Below are positions 26,974 to 35,174 of a stretch of 64,000 bases of DNA, in pieces (position 1 is the first letter of the stretch; each line of letters starts with the position of its first letter). This stretch comes from Bacillus sp. AFS073361. Lineage in GTDB: Bacteria > Bacillota > Bacilli > Bacillales > Cytobacillaceae. The stretch lies in NCBI RefSeq assembly GCF_002567005.1, contig NZ_NUZU01000002.1:27420-91419 (forward strand), written 5' to 3'. A program made the translations under genes and the position numbers. Below the pieces are notes generated by a model. That model saw only the letters and a program-made list of their open reading frames with translations. It was not told where the DNA came from and searched no databases.

Positions 26974-27000
26974 GGCCTGTGTAAAATTTACAGGCCTTTT
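26974..27000 (+). terminator. Terminator after ccmD
   Basis: GGCCTGT and ACAGGCC pair around a 9-nt loop, followed by a short T tract. The stem is 7 bp, so some transcription may run on into the thioredoxin gene. Confidence 0.75.
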
Positions 27001-27034
27001 GCATAGTACCTTAGAGGTGTCAGGAGGAAGTACG

Positions 27035-27544
27035 ATGAACAAGCGGGTCATTAAATTACTCGTATTGATTCTTATTGTAGGTATGTTCGGTTTCTTTGGT
27101 TATAGTTTAGTAACAAAAGGCAAACATACAGATGTAGGGGATAAAGCGTATAATTTTTCATTGCCAAATTTAGATGGAAGTACAACCAAACTCAGTGATT
27201 TTAAGGGAGAGGTTGTCATTTTGAATTATTTTGCCTCATGGTGTGCTCCGTGTAAGGAAGAGTTACCGGAACTAGAATCGTTCCAAAAAGAATATGGGGA
27301 TAAGTATAATTTTCTGATGATTAATCGAGGAGAGACCATGGATAAGATTAATAAAGTAACAGAGAAAAATAAAGCTGGAATGAATTATTTATTCGATTAT
27401 AATGCTAAAGTTTCGAAAATGTATAATGTGACAGGGCAGCCTGAAACCTTTGTCATTGATAAACAAGGGGTAATAAGAGAGCATTTTAATGGTCCAGTTA
27501 CAGAAATGCAATTATATAATTGGGCAAAGAAATATGATAATTAA
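27035..27544 (+). CDS. ResA/CcmG-like membrane-anchored thioredoxin
   Basis: A 169-residue protein with an N-terminal anchor (6-24) and an extracytoplasmic thioredoxin domain. The active site is ASWCAPCKEE (CxxC) and the cis-proline is in TGQPETFVID. Such proteins reduce the cysteines of apocytochrome c before haem attachment; ResA does this in B. subtilis and CcmG in System I organisms. Its place at the end of the Ccm cluster supports this role. AGGAGG precedes the ATG at 27035; the longer in-frame extension lacks an SD. Confidence 0.88.
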   Translation: MNKRVIKLLVLILIVGMFGFFGYSLVTKGKHTDVGDKAYNFSLPNLDGSTTKLSDFKGEVVILNYFASWCAPCKEELPELESFQKEYGDKYNFLMINRGETMDKINKVTEKNKAGMNYLFDYNAKVSKMYNVTGQPETFVIDKQGVIREHFNGPVTEMQLYNWAKKYDN

Positions 27545-27550
27545 ACCACA

Positions 27551-27590
27551 AAAAAGGATTGAACCATAAAAATTGGTTCAATCCTTTTTT
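27551..27590. terminator. Bidirectional terminator
   Basis: AAAAAGGATTGAACCA and TGGTTCAATCCTTTTTT pair; A and T runs on the two sides let it serve both the thioredoxin gene and the convergent SIMPL gene. Confidence 0.92.
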
Positions 27591-28266
27591 AATGTGAAGA
27601 AGTAAATTTAAATTCTGCAATTACTTCTGCTTTGACTTTTATTTGTCCCGGTTCTAATGGTGTGGAAGTCATTCCTTTCACGAAAGTGGCAGACTGATTA
27701 AAGACAGGCTGGACGGTACTTCCTTCTTCGATGATTTGAATTGGAGTTGGTTTTAACGAAACCTTTATGGTGCTTGCAATGGTTTTAGCTTTTTCAGAGG
27801 CATTATTTACAGCAAGAACTAAGGCCTGCTGATAAAATAATTCTTTGTTTTTTGCAGTAAATTGAACATTAGAGACGTAGTTTACCCCATTCTGAACAGC
27901 GGTGTCTACAACCTTTCCAATGATTGATAAATCATCAATTATTACTTTTAAAATATGAGTAATTTTATAGCCGCGAAATATTTGTTTCCCTTGATCATAA
28001 TCATAATCAGATTCAATACGATAATCGAAGGTTTGAATATGATTTTTTGTAATACCTAGTTCAATAAGTGAATCGATTACTTTAGTTGCTTCAGCGGAGT
28101 TTTGTTGTTGCGCCGTGATTAATTGCTTACTGTCAGTAATAATCCCTAAGTTTACTGAAGCTGAGTCAGGTTGTACGTCTATTTCTCCCTCACCTGATAC
28201 TTTAATTAAGTTGCTCCTGTGAGGGTGTCTATTGCGGTCAAGGGGAGGGGAATTGAAATTGTACAC
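27589..28266 (-). CDS. SIMPL (DUF541) domain protein
   Basis: A 225-residue protein made almost entirely of a SIMPL/DUF541 domain (VSGEGEIDVQPDSASVNLGI to the FKF end). The family is found in periplasmic and cytoplasmic oligomeric proteins, with no proven activity in bacilli. There is no signal peptide or membrane segment. The start is a GTG at 28266 with AAGGAGG 9 nt upstream. It is convergent with the cytochrome cluster and divergent from spoIIIAA. Confidence 0.85.
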   Translation of the reverse strand: MYNFNSPPLDRNRHPHRSNLIKVSGEGEIDVQPDSASVNLGIITDSKQLITAQQQNSAEATKVIDSLIELGITKNHIQTFDYRIESDYDYDQGKQIFRGYKITHILKVIIDDLSIIGKVVDTAVQNGVNYVSNVQFTAKNKELFYQQALVLAVNNASEKAKTIASTIKVSLKPTPIQIIEEGSTVQPVFNQSATFVKGMTSTPLEPGQIKVKAEVIAEFKFTSSH

Positions 28267-28415
28267 TTTTTAACGCCTCCTTGATGGATATTCTTTCCTA
28301 TAAAAACACGGTTTACCTTATGATACGTTCTGAGATTTAATTCATTCCTGTTAACTTATCAAACTTTGTTCTAGCAATAATCTAGGATATTGAAAAAGAA
28401 TTGACAGATTTGAAA

Positions 28416-28444
28416 GTCATAATGTGACCAAGCAGGCATACATT
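28416..28444 (+). promoter_or_regulatory. Candidate sigma-E promoter of the spoIIIA operon
   Basis: TCATAA (28417-28422) and CATACATT (28437-28444) are 14 bp apart, a good fit to the mother-cell sigma-E consensus (ATA, then CATACANT). The spoIIIA operon of B. subtilis is known to be sigma-E driven. The -10 lies 40 bp before the start codon. Confidence 0.65.
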
Positions 28445-28483
28445 TTAAATAATGATAAATGCAAATAAGAGGAGGTTGCACAC

Positions 28484-29407
28484 GTGGAAAAAATCTTAAA
28501 CTTTTTACCTAAAAAAATAGCAGACCTAATCAGCAAAATCCCTCCTAACCTAAAAGAAGAATTAGAAGAAATTCGTATTCGCATCAATCGCCCTATTGAA
28601 ATAACAATGAGAGGGAAACCTAGATTTTTATCCTATATTATCCAACCAGAAGATGCTATTCATCTAATGAATAAAATAAGTCATTTCTCCATCTATACAC
28701 TTGAAGAGGAGCTTAAGCAGGGGTTTATCACTGTTTCTGGAGGACATCGGATTGGACTCGCAGGCAAGGTGATCCTAGAGGGTGGCAAGGTGAAGGCGAT
28801 TAGAGATATTTCCTCTTTTAATATCCGGATTGCCAGAGAGAAGGTGGGAATAGCAGAACCTCTTATACCATACATCTATCAAGGCAGATGGATGCATACC
28901 ATGGTGATTGGACCGCCCCAAACAGGTAAAACAACCTTACTGCGTGATATTGCAAGAATTGCCTCCTCGGGATTCGGAGTAAGCGGAATAGAGTCAAGTA
29001 AGGTCGGAATTGTAGATGAACGAAGTGAAATTGCGGGTTGTGTTCATGGAATCCCACAATTGACCTTTGGTGACCGCTTAGATGTATTAGATGCCTGTCC
29101 GAAAGCTGAAGGAATGATGATGATGATCCGCTCAATGAGTCCAGATATATTGGTAGTTGATGAAATCGGACGGAAAGAAGATAGTGAGGCGATCCAAGAG
29201 GCTGTTCATGCAGGAATTACTTTGATGATGACCACACATGGGACGAGCATTGAAGAAGTAAAGAACAGACCGTCTCTACGATATATTCTCGAACAAAGAA
29301 TCTTTCAACGTTTTATTGTCCTTGATAGATCATTAGGACCAGGTACAATTACACGCATTCTAGATGTGAATGGAAATGAAATGAATCAAAAAGTGAGAGT
29401 GACATAA
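28484..29407 (+). CDS. spoIIIAA: Stage III sporulation protein AA (ATPase)
   Basis: A 307-residue secretion-type ATPase of the mother cell-forespore feeding channel. Walker A is GPPQTGKTT (about residues 141-149) and Walker B is DILVVDEIG. It belongs to the type II/IV secretion ATPase group. GAGGAGG precedes a GTG start. It is first in the seven-gene spoIIIAA-AG run and its stop abuts spoIIIAB. Confidence 0.96.
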   Translation: MEKILNFLPKKIADLISKIPPNLKEELEEIRIRINRPIEITMRGKPRFLSYIIQPEDAIHLMNKISHFSIYTLEEELKQGFITVSGGHRIGLAGKVILEGGKVKAIRDISSFNIRIAREKVGIAEPLIPYIYQGRWMHTMVIGPPQTGKTTLLRDIARIASSGFGVSGIESSKVGIVDERSEIAGCVHGIPQLTFGDRLDVLDACPKAEGMMMMIRSMSPDILVVDEIGRKEDSEAIQEAVHAGITLMMTTHGTSIEEVKNRPSLRYILEQRIFQRFIVLDRSLGPGTITRILDVNGNEMNQKVRVT

Positions 29408-29923
29408 ATGATTAAGCTAATAGGTGCTGTTTTCATAATTGTCGCGACAACCTGGATTGGGTTTGAGATTTCCAGACGCTTTAGTGAACGGCCAAGACAG
29501 CTCAGAGCATTAAGGTCTGCACTTCAATCACTTGAAGCAGAAATCATGTATGGTCATACACCGTTACACGAAGCTGCCCGAAGGTTAGCCGACCAATTAT
29601 CAAAACCACTTTCGCCCTTTTTTGAAGCCTTTTCCAAGAAATTAACAGACACAGAGACAACGGTTAAAGAAGCCTGGGAAACGAGTTTAAGAGATATATG
29701 GAGTTCCACAGCATTAAAGCAGGGAGAATTTGAAATTATGAAGCAATTCGGGGAAACCCTAGGCCGGCATGATCGGATCTCCCAGCAAAAACACATTATG
29801 CTGACACTAACACATCTAGAAAGAGAAGAGGCAGAAGCGGTTCAAGCACAAGCAACATACGAAAAAATGGTAAAGAGCCTGGGATTTTTGTCAGGGTTAT
29901 TACTGATTATTTTATTATTTTAG
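29408..29923 (+). CDS. spoIIIAB: Stage III sporulation protein AB
   Basis: A 171-residue protein with hydrophobic helices at both ends, the normal SpoIIIAB plan (related to GspF-like platform proteins). It is essential for sigma-G activity in B. subtilis. The start codon follows the spoIIIAA stop directly. Confidence 0.94.
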   Translation: MIKLIGAVFIIVATTWIGFEISRRFSERPRQLRALRSALQSLEAEIMYGHTPLHEAARRLADQLSKPLSPFFEAFSKKLTDTETTVKEAWETSLRDIWSSTALKQGEFEIMKQFGETLGRHDRISQQKHIMLTLTHLEREEAEAVQAQATYEKMVKSLGFLSGLLLIILLF

Positions 29924-29934
29924 GGGGAAAAGCA

Positions 29935-30138
29935 ATGGGGTTAGAAGTGGATATCATATTTAAAATTGCCGGTGTGGGAATCGTGGTTGCCTTTTTGCAT
30001 ACCGTTTTGGACCAAGTGGGAAAAAAAGAATACGCTCAGTGGGTCACGTTGTTTGGGTTTATTTATATTTTATTTCAGGTAGCTTCCATTGTGGATGATC
30101 TCTTTCAAAAAATTAAATCCGTATTTTTATTTCAATAA
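29935..30138 (+). CDS. spoIIIAC: Stage III sporulation protein AC
   Basis: A 67-residue protein with two membrane helices, beginning with MGLEVDIIFKIAGVGIVVAF, characteristic of SpoIIIAC. It is a small membrane component of the feeding channel. GGGGGAAAA precedes the ATG. Confidence 0.95.
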   Translation: MGLEVDIIFKIAGVGIVVAFLHTVLDQVGKKEYAQWVTLFGFIYILFQVASIVDDLFQKIKSVFLFQ

Positions 30139-30153
30139 AGGAGGGGCCCTAAG

Positions 30154-30543
30154 ATTGAAATCATAAAAATCGTCGGCATATCACTCGTAGCAACCTTTCT
30201 CGCATTAATTGTAAAGGAACAAAAACCTAATTTTGCTTTTCTCCTAGTCGTCTTTGTAGGTTGTGTCATTTTCCTATTTTTAGTCGATAAAATATATGAA
30301 ATTATTCATATGCTTGAAAAACTTGCAGTGAATGCAAATGTGAATATGGTTTATATTGAAACGATCCTTAAAATTATTGGAATTGCGTATATAGCTGAAT
30401 TTGCGGCCCAGATTACTAAGGATGCAGGTCAAGGAGCACTCTCTTCTAAAATTGAAATAGCCGGAAAAATTATTATTCTTGCAATGGCTATTCCGATTTT
30501 AACTGTTTTAATAGAAACAATCATAAAGCTTATTCCAAGTTAA
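30154..30543 (+). CDS. spoIIIAD: Stage III sporulation protein AD, non-canonical ATT start
   Basis: A 129-residue membrane protein; VKEQKPNFAFLL, TILKIIGIAYIAEFAAQITKDAG and the helical C-terminus identify SpoIIIAD. The frame has a stop at 30136 and no ATG, GTG or TTG until 30310, deep inside the conserved region. AAAGGAGGGG (30137-30146) lies 7 nt before an in-frame ATT at 30154, and translation from there restores the normal family length. ATT start codons are rare; the best known is infC. Confidence 0.85.
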   Translation: MEIIKIVGISLVATFLALIVKEQKPNFAFLLVVFVGCVIFLFLVDKIYEIIHMLEKLAVNANVNMVYIETILKIIGIAYIAEFAAQITKDAGQGALSSKIEIAGKIIILAMAIPILTVLIETIIKLIPS

Positions 30544-30574
30544 TGACATACCTGAAAAAGAGGTGTTAAGGAAA

Positions 30575-31774
30575 TTGAAGCAGCGATGGCAGTTTATTCC
30601 TATTACCATTCTCATATTCTTTTTTTTATTGATTCCAAATGTACAAGCTGCTGAAGAGGGAAAAGACCAAACCAATCCGCTTTCCCCCCAGGAGTTGGTT
30701 GATGAACAGCTCAAATCGCTCGATATCACAGAACTTAAACAATTTTGGGAGGACATCAAGTATAAATATGGGGGATTCCTTCCAGAAAGTCAGAAAGGCA
30801 GTTTGTATGACTTCATTAGTGGTGAGAAAAAATTTTCTTTAAAACAATGGGGATTGGGAATCGTTAAATTTGCCTTTCAAGAATTTGTTGCAAACGGTAA
30901 ATTACTAGGTTCATTGATTATGTTAACCATTTTTAGTATGTTCCTTCAGTCAATGCAAAATGCTTTCGAGAAAAGCGCCATTAGCAAAGTTGCCTACTCG
31001 ATTGTTTATATGGTGTTAGTCATTATTGCCCTAAACAGCTTCCATATCGCAATCAGTTATACAAATGAGGCAATCGGGTCGATGATCTCGTTTGTGCTTG
31101 CTCTTGTCCCACTTTTACTTGCATTAATTGCAGCATCAGGAGGCCTGATTTCAGCAGCCTTCTTTCATCCGGTGATTTTATTTCTTATGAATATGAGCGG
31201 ATTGTTTATGCAGTATATCATTCTGCCTCTCCTTTTTCTTGCTACACTTTTGAGTATTGTGAGTACGATGTCCGAGCAATATAAAGTGTCACAACTAGCA
31301 GCCTTGCTAAGAAATTGGAGTATTGGACTTATGGGACTCTTTTTAACTGTGTTCCTTGGTGTAATCTCAGTACAAGGGGCTTCGGCGGCTGTTTCTGATG
31401 GAATAACGATTAGAACAGCGAAGTTTGTGACAGGAAATTTTATTCCTGTAATCGGGAGGATGTTTACAGATGCTACAGATACGATCGTTAGTGCATCAGT
31501 CCTATTAAAAAATACGGTAGGTATTGCTGGGGTGGGAATCTTACTTATTATCGTGGCCTTTCCGGCTATTAAAATATTAATGATTGCCTTTATATATAAA
31601 TTTGCCGCTGCAATTTTACAGCCGTTAGGCGGCGGCCCAATCATTACCTGTCTAGATATTATTAGTAAAAGTGTTATATATGTTTTCGCAGCACTGGGTA
31701 TCGTGTCACTTATGTTCTTTTTATGTGTAACAGTTATTGTTGCAGCTGGAAATCTGACGATGATGATCAGATAG
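30575..31774 (+). CDS. spoIIIAE: Stage III sporulation protein AE
   Basis: A 399-residue protein with a signal-like N-terminal helix, an extracytoplasmic segment and eight or so C-terminal membrane helices, as in SpoIIIAE, a channel permease-like component. The TTG at 30575 is preceded by AAAGAGGTG with 9-nt spacing and gives the usual family length; a GTG at 30563 is inside that SD. Confidence 0.93.
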   Translation: MKQRWQFIPITILIFFFLLIPNVQAAEEGKDQTNPLSPQELVDEQLKSLDITELKQFWEDIKYKYGGFLPESQKGSLYDFISGEKKFSLKQWGLGIVKFAFQEFVANGKLLGSLIMLTIFSMFLQSMQNAFEKSAISKVAYSIVYMVLVIIALNSFHIAISYTNEAIGSMISFVLALVPLLLALIAASGGLISAAFFHPVILFLMNMSGLFMQYIILPLLFLATLLSIVSTMSEQYKVSQLAALLRNWSIGLMGLFLTVFLGVISVQGASAAVSDGITIRTAKFVTGNFIPVIGRMFTDATDTIVSASVLLKNTVGIAGVGILLIIVAFPAIKILMIAFIYKFAAAILQPLGGGPIITCLDIISKSVIYVFAALGIVSLMFFLCVTVIVAAGNLTMMIR

Positions 31775-31785
31775 GGGGGATAAAA

Positions 31786-32415
31786 ATGGATTTTTTAATA
31801 GAGTGGGTAACGAATATTATTCTTTTTATCTTATTAGCAACGGTAATTGATATGCTCCTCCCCAATTCAAGTATGCAAAAATATACGAAAATGGTTACGG
31901 GGCTCCTCTTAATTGCCATTATTCTAACCCCAATCTTTAAATTGATCTCCAAGGATTTTGAAACTGCACTTGGATCTATCCCTTCATATCAAGCCCCTGG
32001 AGAAAAAAATATGAAAAATTCAATAGATTTGAAGAAAAAAGAAATACAAGCCTTGCAACATGCATATATTTTAGAAGAAATGGCTGTCCAACTGGAAAAG
32101 GACGTGAAAGAGGAGTTGATGGAACAATACGGATTGGAGATCGCAAAAATTGATGTAGCTACAAATGAAGAAAGCGACCAAGCATTCCCTGAAAACCTCC
32201 AAAAGGTTATGGTTCTTCTGAAACAACCAGAAAATGAAGTGAAGACAGTCGAAGCAATTAAACAAATTGAAATTAACACAGAAACACCTCTTCCATCTAA
32301 AAGCTCAACAGAAGAAACTGAAAAAATAGCCGCTTTTCTTTCGCAAAAATGGAATGTGACCGAAAAAACAGTTGAAGTTTCGATTGAAGGGGGGAGTAAT
32401 AACAAAAATGGATAA
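31786..32415 (+). CDS. spoIIIAF: Stage III sporulation protein AF
   Basis: A 209-residue protein with two N-terminal membrane helices (5-23, 35-52) and a mixed alpha/beta ring-building-like domain with a long charged helix, the SpoIIIAF plan. AGGGGGGAT precedes the ATG at 31786. The end overlaps spoIIIAG by 8 nt. Confidence 0.92.
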   Translation: MDFLIEWVTNIILFILLATVIDMLLPNSSMQKYTKMVTGLLLIAIILTPIFKLISKDFETALGSIPSYQAPGEKNMKNSIDLKKKEIQALQHAYILEEMAVQLEKDVKEELMEQYGLEIAKIDVATNEESDQAFPENLQKVMVLLKQPENEVKTVEAIKQIEINTETPLPSKSSTEETEKIAAFLSQKWNVTEKTVEVSIEGGSNNKNG

Positions 32416-33061
32416 TAAAAACCAGGGGCCATTTTCATGGCTTAAAAAGGTACTGAAAATCGAAGGAAGTTCTGAAAAGAAGCCAGGTAAATACCAATAT
32501 ATGATCGTTGTTTTATGCATTGGTGCAGCCTTTATGCTTGTTGGCAATATTGTTTTCAAAAAAAACCCGAGTTCAGCAGATATCCCGGTTACGGCCAATA
32601 ATAAGGTCGAAGCCGAAGATGTACCTGCATTTGGTCTAAACCAAGGTTCCGGCAATAAGACAGTGTCTGCATATGAGGAAAAATACGAAAGTCAACTTAA
32701 GAAGGCCCTCCAGCAAATGCTAGGAGTTAACGATGTGACAGTAGTCGTCAACATCGACTCAACTGATAAGAAGGTCCTAGAAAAAAATAGAGTTTCCAAA
32801 TCACAAACGACAGAAGAAACAGATCGAGAAGGCGGGGAACGTAAAGTTCAGGAGGCCTCAACAGATGAACAGCTTGTGATTATCCGTAATGGTGAAAAAG
32901 AGGTTCCTATTGTAGTAGAAACGAAAAAGCCTGAAATTCGAGGTGTCCTAGTAGTCGCGAAAGGCGCAGATAATATTCAAGTAAAAAAATGGATTGTAGA
33001 AGCCGTTACACGCGCCTTAGATGTACCAAGCCATCGGGTCGCAGTAATGCCTAAAAAATAG
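32408..33061 (+). CDS. spoIIIAG: Stage III sporulation protein AG
   Basis: A 217-residue protein, one membrane helix (about 35-53), then the domain that forms the large ring of the feeding channel (LQQMLGVNDVTVVVNIDS, REGGERKVQE, IRGVLVVAKGAD). GGGGGGAG inside spoIIIAF is the SD for the ATG at 32408. The ring partner SpoIIIAH, normally encoded next, is missing: a repeat begins right at the stop codon. The C-terminus RVAVMPKK looks complete or nearly so. Confidence 0.92.
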   Translation: MDNKNQGPFSWLKKVLKIEGSSEKKPGKYQYMIVVLCIGAAFMLVGNIVFKKNPSSADIPVTANNKVEAEDVPAFGLNQGSGNKTVSAYEEKYESQLKKALQQMLGVNDVTVVVNIDSTDKKVLEKNRVSKSQTTEETDREGGERKVQEASTDEQLVIIRNGEKEVPIVVETKKPEIRGVLVVAKGADNIQVKKWIVEAVTRALDVPSHRVAVMPKK

Positions 33062-33243
33062 ACTGTGTTAAAGCTTATTGTTGATATTGGCACCCTGTTG
33101 ATTGGAGCGGAAGGCACGAAGACTCCTGCGGGAGGACGGGGCAGGGGAGACCCCGCAGGAGCACAGCGACGAGGAGGCTCGCCGGACCGCCCGCGGAAAG
33201 CGAAGTGCCTGGAGCGGAAATCAACAGGCACATTAACAGAGCC
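33062..33243 (+). repeat. GC-rich repeat element with inverted ends, full copy
   Basis: About 182 bp from the spoIIIAG stop codon to just before yppE. Its ends are imperfect inverted repeats (ACTGTGTTAA at the left, TTAACAGAGCC at the right), with an inner pair CCTGTTGATT/AATCAACAGG (33094-33103 and 33219-33228). The interior is GC-rich (GGAGCGGAAGGCAC, CTCCTGCGGGAG, GACCCCGCAGGAG) and can fold. A truncated copy occurs at 1-73. It has no convincing coding frame. It could be a MITE-like element or a structured RNA; function unknown. Confidence 0.8.
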
Positions 33244-33272
33244 TATTTTTAGGGAGAAAGGGTTTTTTCGAG

Positions 33273-33629
33273 ATGTCTGAAGAAATTATTGATTTAACAG
33301 AAAAACTATTAGCTTTTAACAGCTTATTCATGAAGTATTATCAAGAGGGGCGAACAACAGGGACTAAGTATGATTTTCATGAAGTCATAAAGCCATTTGC
33401 AAATGAAGTAAAGGAAATAAATGACCAATGGAAACTGGCGATGAAGAGGTGGCTTTCAGACTCAGACCATAAACATCTTCATTTAAAGCAAGTTGACACC
33501 ACTTCTGAACATATTGATCAACTTTCAATCCAAGCCTTTTTCCCAGAGACCAGTAGAACAAGGTTTATTAATGCCAATCGCACGGTTGAATTTTTCCTTT
33601 TAGAAATATTAAAAGAGTTAAAAAAATAG
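33273..33629 (+). CDS. yppE: DUF1798 family protein YppE
   Basis: A 118-residue, mostly helical cytoplasmic protein matching the YppE (DUF1798) family: LLAFNSLFMKYYQEGR at the start and TRFINANRTVEFFLLEIL at the end. Function unknown. It is the first gene of the ypp segment; in B. subtilis yppE follows recU-yppC-yppD, absent here to the left. A GGGAGAAAGGG SD lies somewhat far from the ATG. Confidence 0.85.
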   Translation: MSEEIIDLTEKLLAFNSLFMKYYQEGRTTGTKYDFHEVIKPFANEVKEINDQWKLAMKRWLSDSDHKHLHLKQVDTTSEHIDQLSIQAFFPETSRTRFINANRTVEFFLLEILKELKK

Positions 33630-33662
33630 AAAAGAGATGCATTTGCATCTCTTTGATGAGTA

Positions 33663-33872
33663 TTAAGAATGTTCGATGAGGGAGTTTTCATTATCCGTTT
33701 CAGGTATGACTGCGCCTTGTTTTTCAAGCTCACAGACTAGAAGACGATATTCTTTAATATTTATATCGTTATGAATATACGCTTTCTTAGCAAAATCCAT
33801 TAATGCATTTACATCATCAGTTGTATAATCCCTGCTTTGAATAAATTTGCTTTTTAATTCGCGAATGTCCAT
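33663..33872 (-). CDS. yppF: YppF family protein
   Basis: A 69-residue protein with the YppF pattern (DIRELKSKFI, DDVNALMDFAKKAYIHNDINIKEYR). Function unknown. AAGGAGGAG lies 7 nt before the ATG. It is convergent with yppE and divergent from yppG. Confidence 0.85.
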   Translation of the reverse strand: MDIRELKSKFIQSRDYTTDDVNALMDFAKKAYIHNDINIKEYRLLVCELEKQGAVIPETDNENSLIEHS

Positions 33873-34060
33873 CTATTAGCTCCTCCTTCATCCTTTTTTC
33901 TATCGTAACACGAAAGTGATGATTTTCTAGTTTTTAAAATATTTAAACTTTAGACAAAATTCTTGTCATTATGACATTGGGAATCTTTTCAGGAGGAATC
34001 ACCATTCCTTCCTTTTCTTCATAAAGTGTAGTAGATAAAATGCGGAGGAGATGTTTGCCC

Positions 34061-34642
34061 ATGTTTGGAAAGAAAAGACCAACCAATTACTACTTCAATA
34101 ATGGATATCCGGGGCAAATGATGCACCAAGGTCCAGTTGGTCAACAAAGAAATCAGCAGCATTTTACTAGTAATCCACCATACTTATATCAAGCACCACC
34201 TCAAAACTTTGATTGGACATTATACCAACAACAAAATCCACAAAACCCACCAAACCCACCAAACCCATATTATCAGCAAGCCTATCCGCCTTATATGCAA
34301 AACTATCAACCTGGCCATGTTCCACAAAGTTCTTTTAATAACCAGTCTTTTTCACAAGGGGATTCGCAATTCCTATTCCAAAATCCATTGCAACCTCAGG
34401 AAAAAATGGTTCAAAAACCACAGTATATGCCAATGAATGGTTATCCAGCGATGAATCCATATCCTAAACAAAGTGCAATCCCGAAACAGGCGGGAGGAGT
34501 CCAGTCCTTTATGAACTCTTTTAAGTCCCAGGATGGATCGGTAGATATTAATAAAATGGTTAACACTGCTGGGCAAATGATGAATGCTGTTAGTCAAGTA
34601 AGTTCACTTGTCAAAGGATTTGGTGGAATATTTAAAGCATAA
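34061..34642 (+). CDS. yppG: YppG-like Pro/Gln/Asn-rich protein
   Basis: A 193-residue low-complexity protein, rich in Pro, Gln, Asn and Tyr over residues 10-140, ending in a more ordered part with SFKSQDGSVDINKMVNTAGQMMNAVSQ. This fits YppG, a spore-associated or coat-like protein by composition; function not established. GGAGGAG (34044-34050) precedes the ATG at 34061. It is followed by a terminator. Confidence 0.82.
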   Translation: MFGKKRPTNYYFNNGYPGQMMHQGPVGQQRNQQHFTSNPPYLYQAPPQNFDWTLYQQQNPQNPPNPPNPYYQQAYPPYMQNYQPGHVPQSSFNNQSFSQGDSQFLFQNPLQPQEKMVQKPQYMPMNGYPAMNPYPKQSAIPKQAGGVQSFMNSFKSQDGSVDINKMVNTAGQMMNAVSQVSSLVKGFGGIFKA

Positions 34643-34644
34643 GG

Positions 34645-34676
34645 AAAGACGGCTCATCAGGAAGCCGTCTTTTTAT
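34645..34676 (+). terminator. Terminator of yppG
   Basis: AAGACGGCT and AGCCGTCTT pair around an 8-nt loop, followed by a T run. Confidence 0.9.
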
Positions 34677-34694
34677 TTGGAGATATATAGATGT

Positions 34695-35174
34695 TTACTC
34701 CTCAATTTCAATCATTTTCCCTTTTTCCTGTGGAATTCGGACTTTTAATAAACCATCACGATAGGAAGCTTTGACATTTTTTTCGTTAATTGTGTGTGGA
34801 AAGGAAATGGTTCTGGATGATTTTTGTTGTAAGTATTTTCGCCGATAAATCTGGTTATGCTCATCTTCGGCTGTTTCAAGTTCTTTATTTTCTACAGAAA
34901 TAGTCAAATAATTACCTGAGATATTTAATTGAATCTGCTCCCGTTTAACCCCAGGCAGTTCAGCTGAGATGATATATTCGTTACCTGTTTCAAGTGTGTC
35001 AACATGGAAGTTTGCCCCTGGTGGAAATGGACTTTTGAAAAAATCATCAATTGACTGTAAAAAGCCCTTAATCGGTTTTTCATGGAAAAATTCGTTCATC
35101 GTTTTCATTAAATCACCAAAAGAATCAGTTCTAGGCTTTTTTGAATTTTTATCATTCGGCACCAAAGATGACAT
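34695..35174 (-). CDS. Hsp20/alpha-crystallin family small heat-shock protein
   Basis: A 159-residue small heat-shock protein. The alpha-crystallin domain runs from about residue 55 (FHVDTLETGNEYIISAELPGVKREQIQLNI) to the end (ASYRDGLLKVRIPQ). In bacilli such proteins include CotP, a spore coat protein, and holdase chaperones; sequence alone does not separate these. The ATG at 35174 is in better context (GCGAGGGA) than the upstream in-frame ATG at 35243. Confidence 0.85.
   Translation of the reverse strand: MSSLVPNDKNSKKPRTDSFGDLMKTMNEFFHEKPIKGFLQSIDDFFKSPFPPGANFHVDTLETGNEYIISAELPGVKREQIQLNISGNYLTISVENKELETAEDEHNQIYRRKYLQQKSSRTISFPHTINEKNVKASYRDGLLKVRIPQEKGKMIEIEE

Noticed and set aside
32977-33280. 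Open frames on both strands across the GC-rich repeat
   Set aside because: They arise from the GC-rich, stop-poor repeat, have no SD and look like no protein family.
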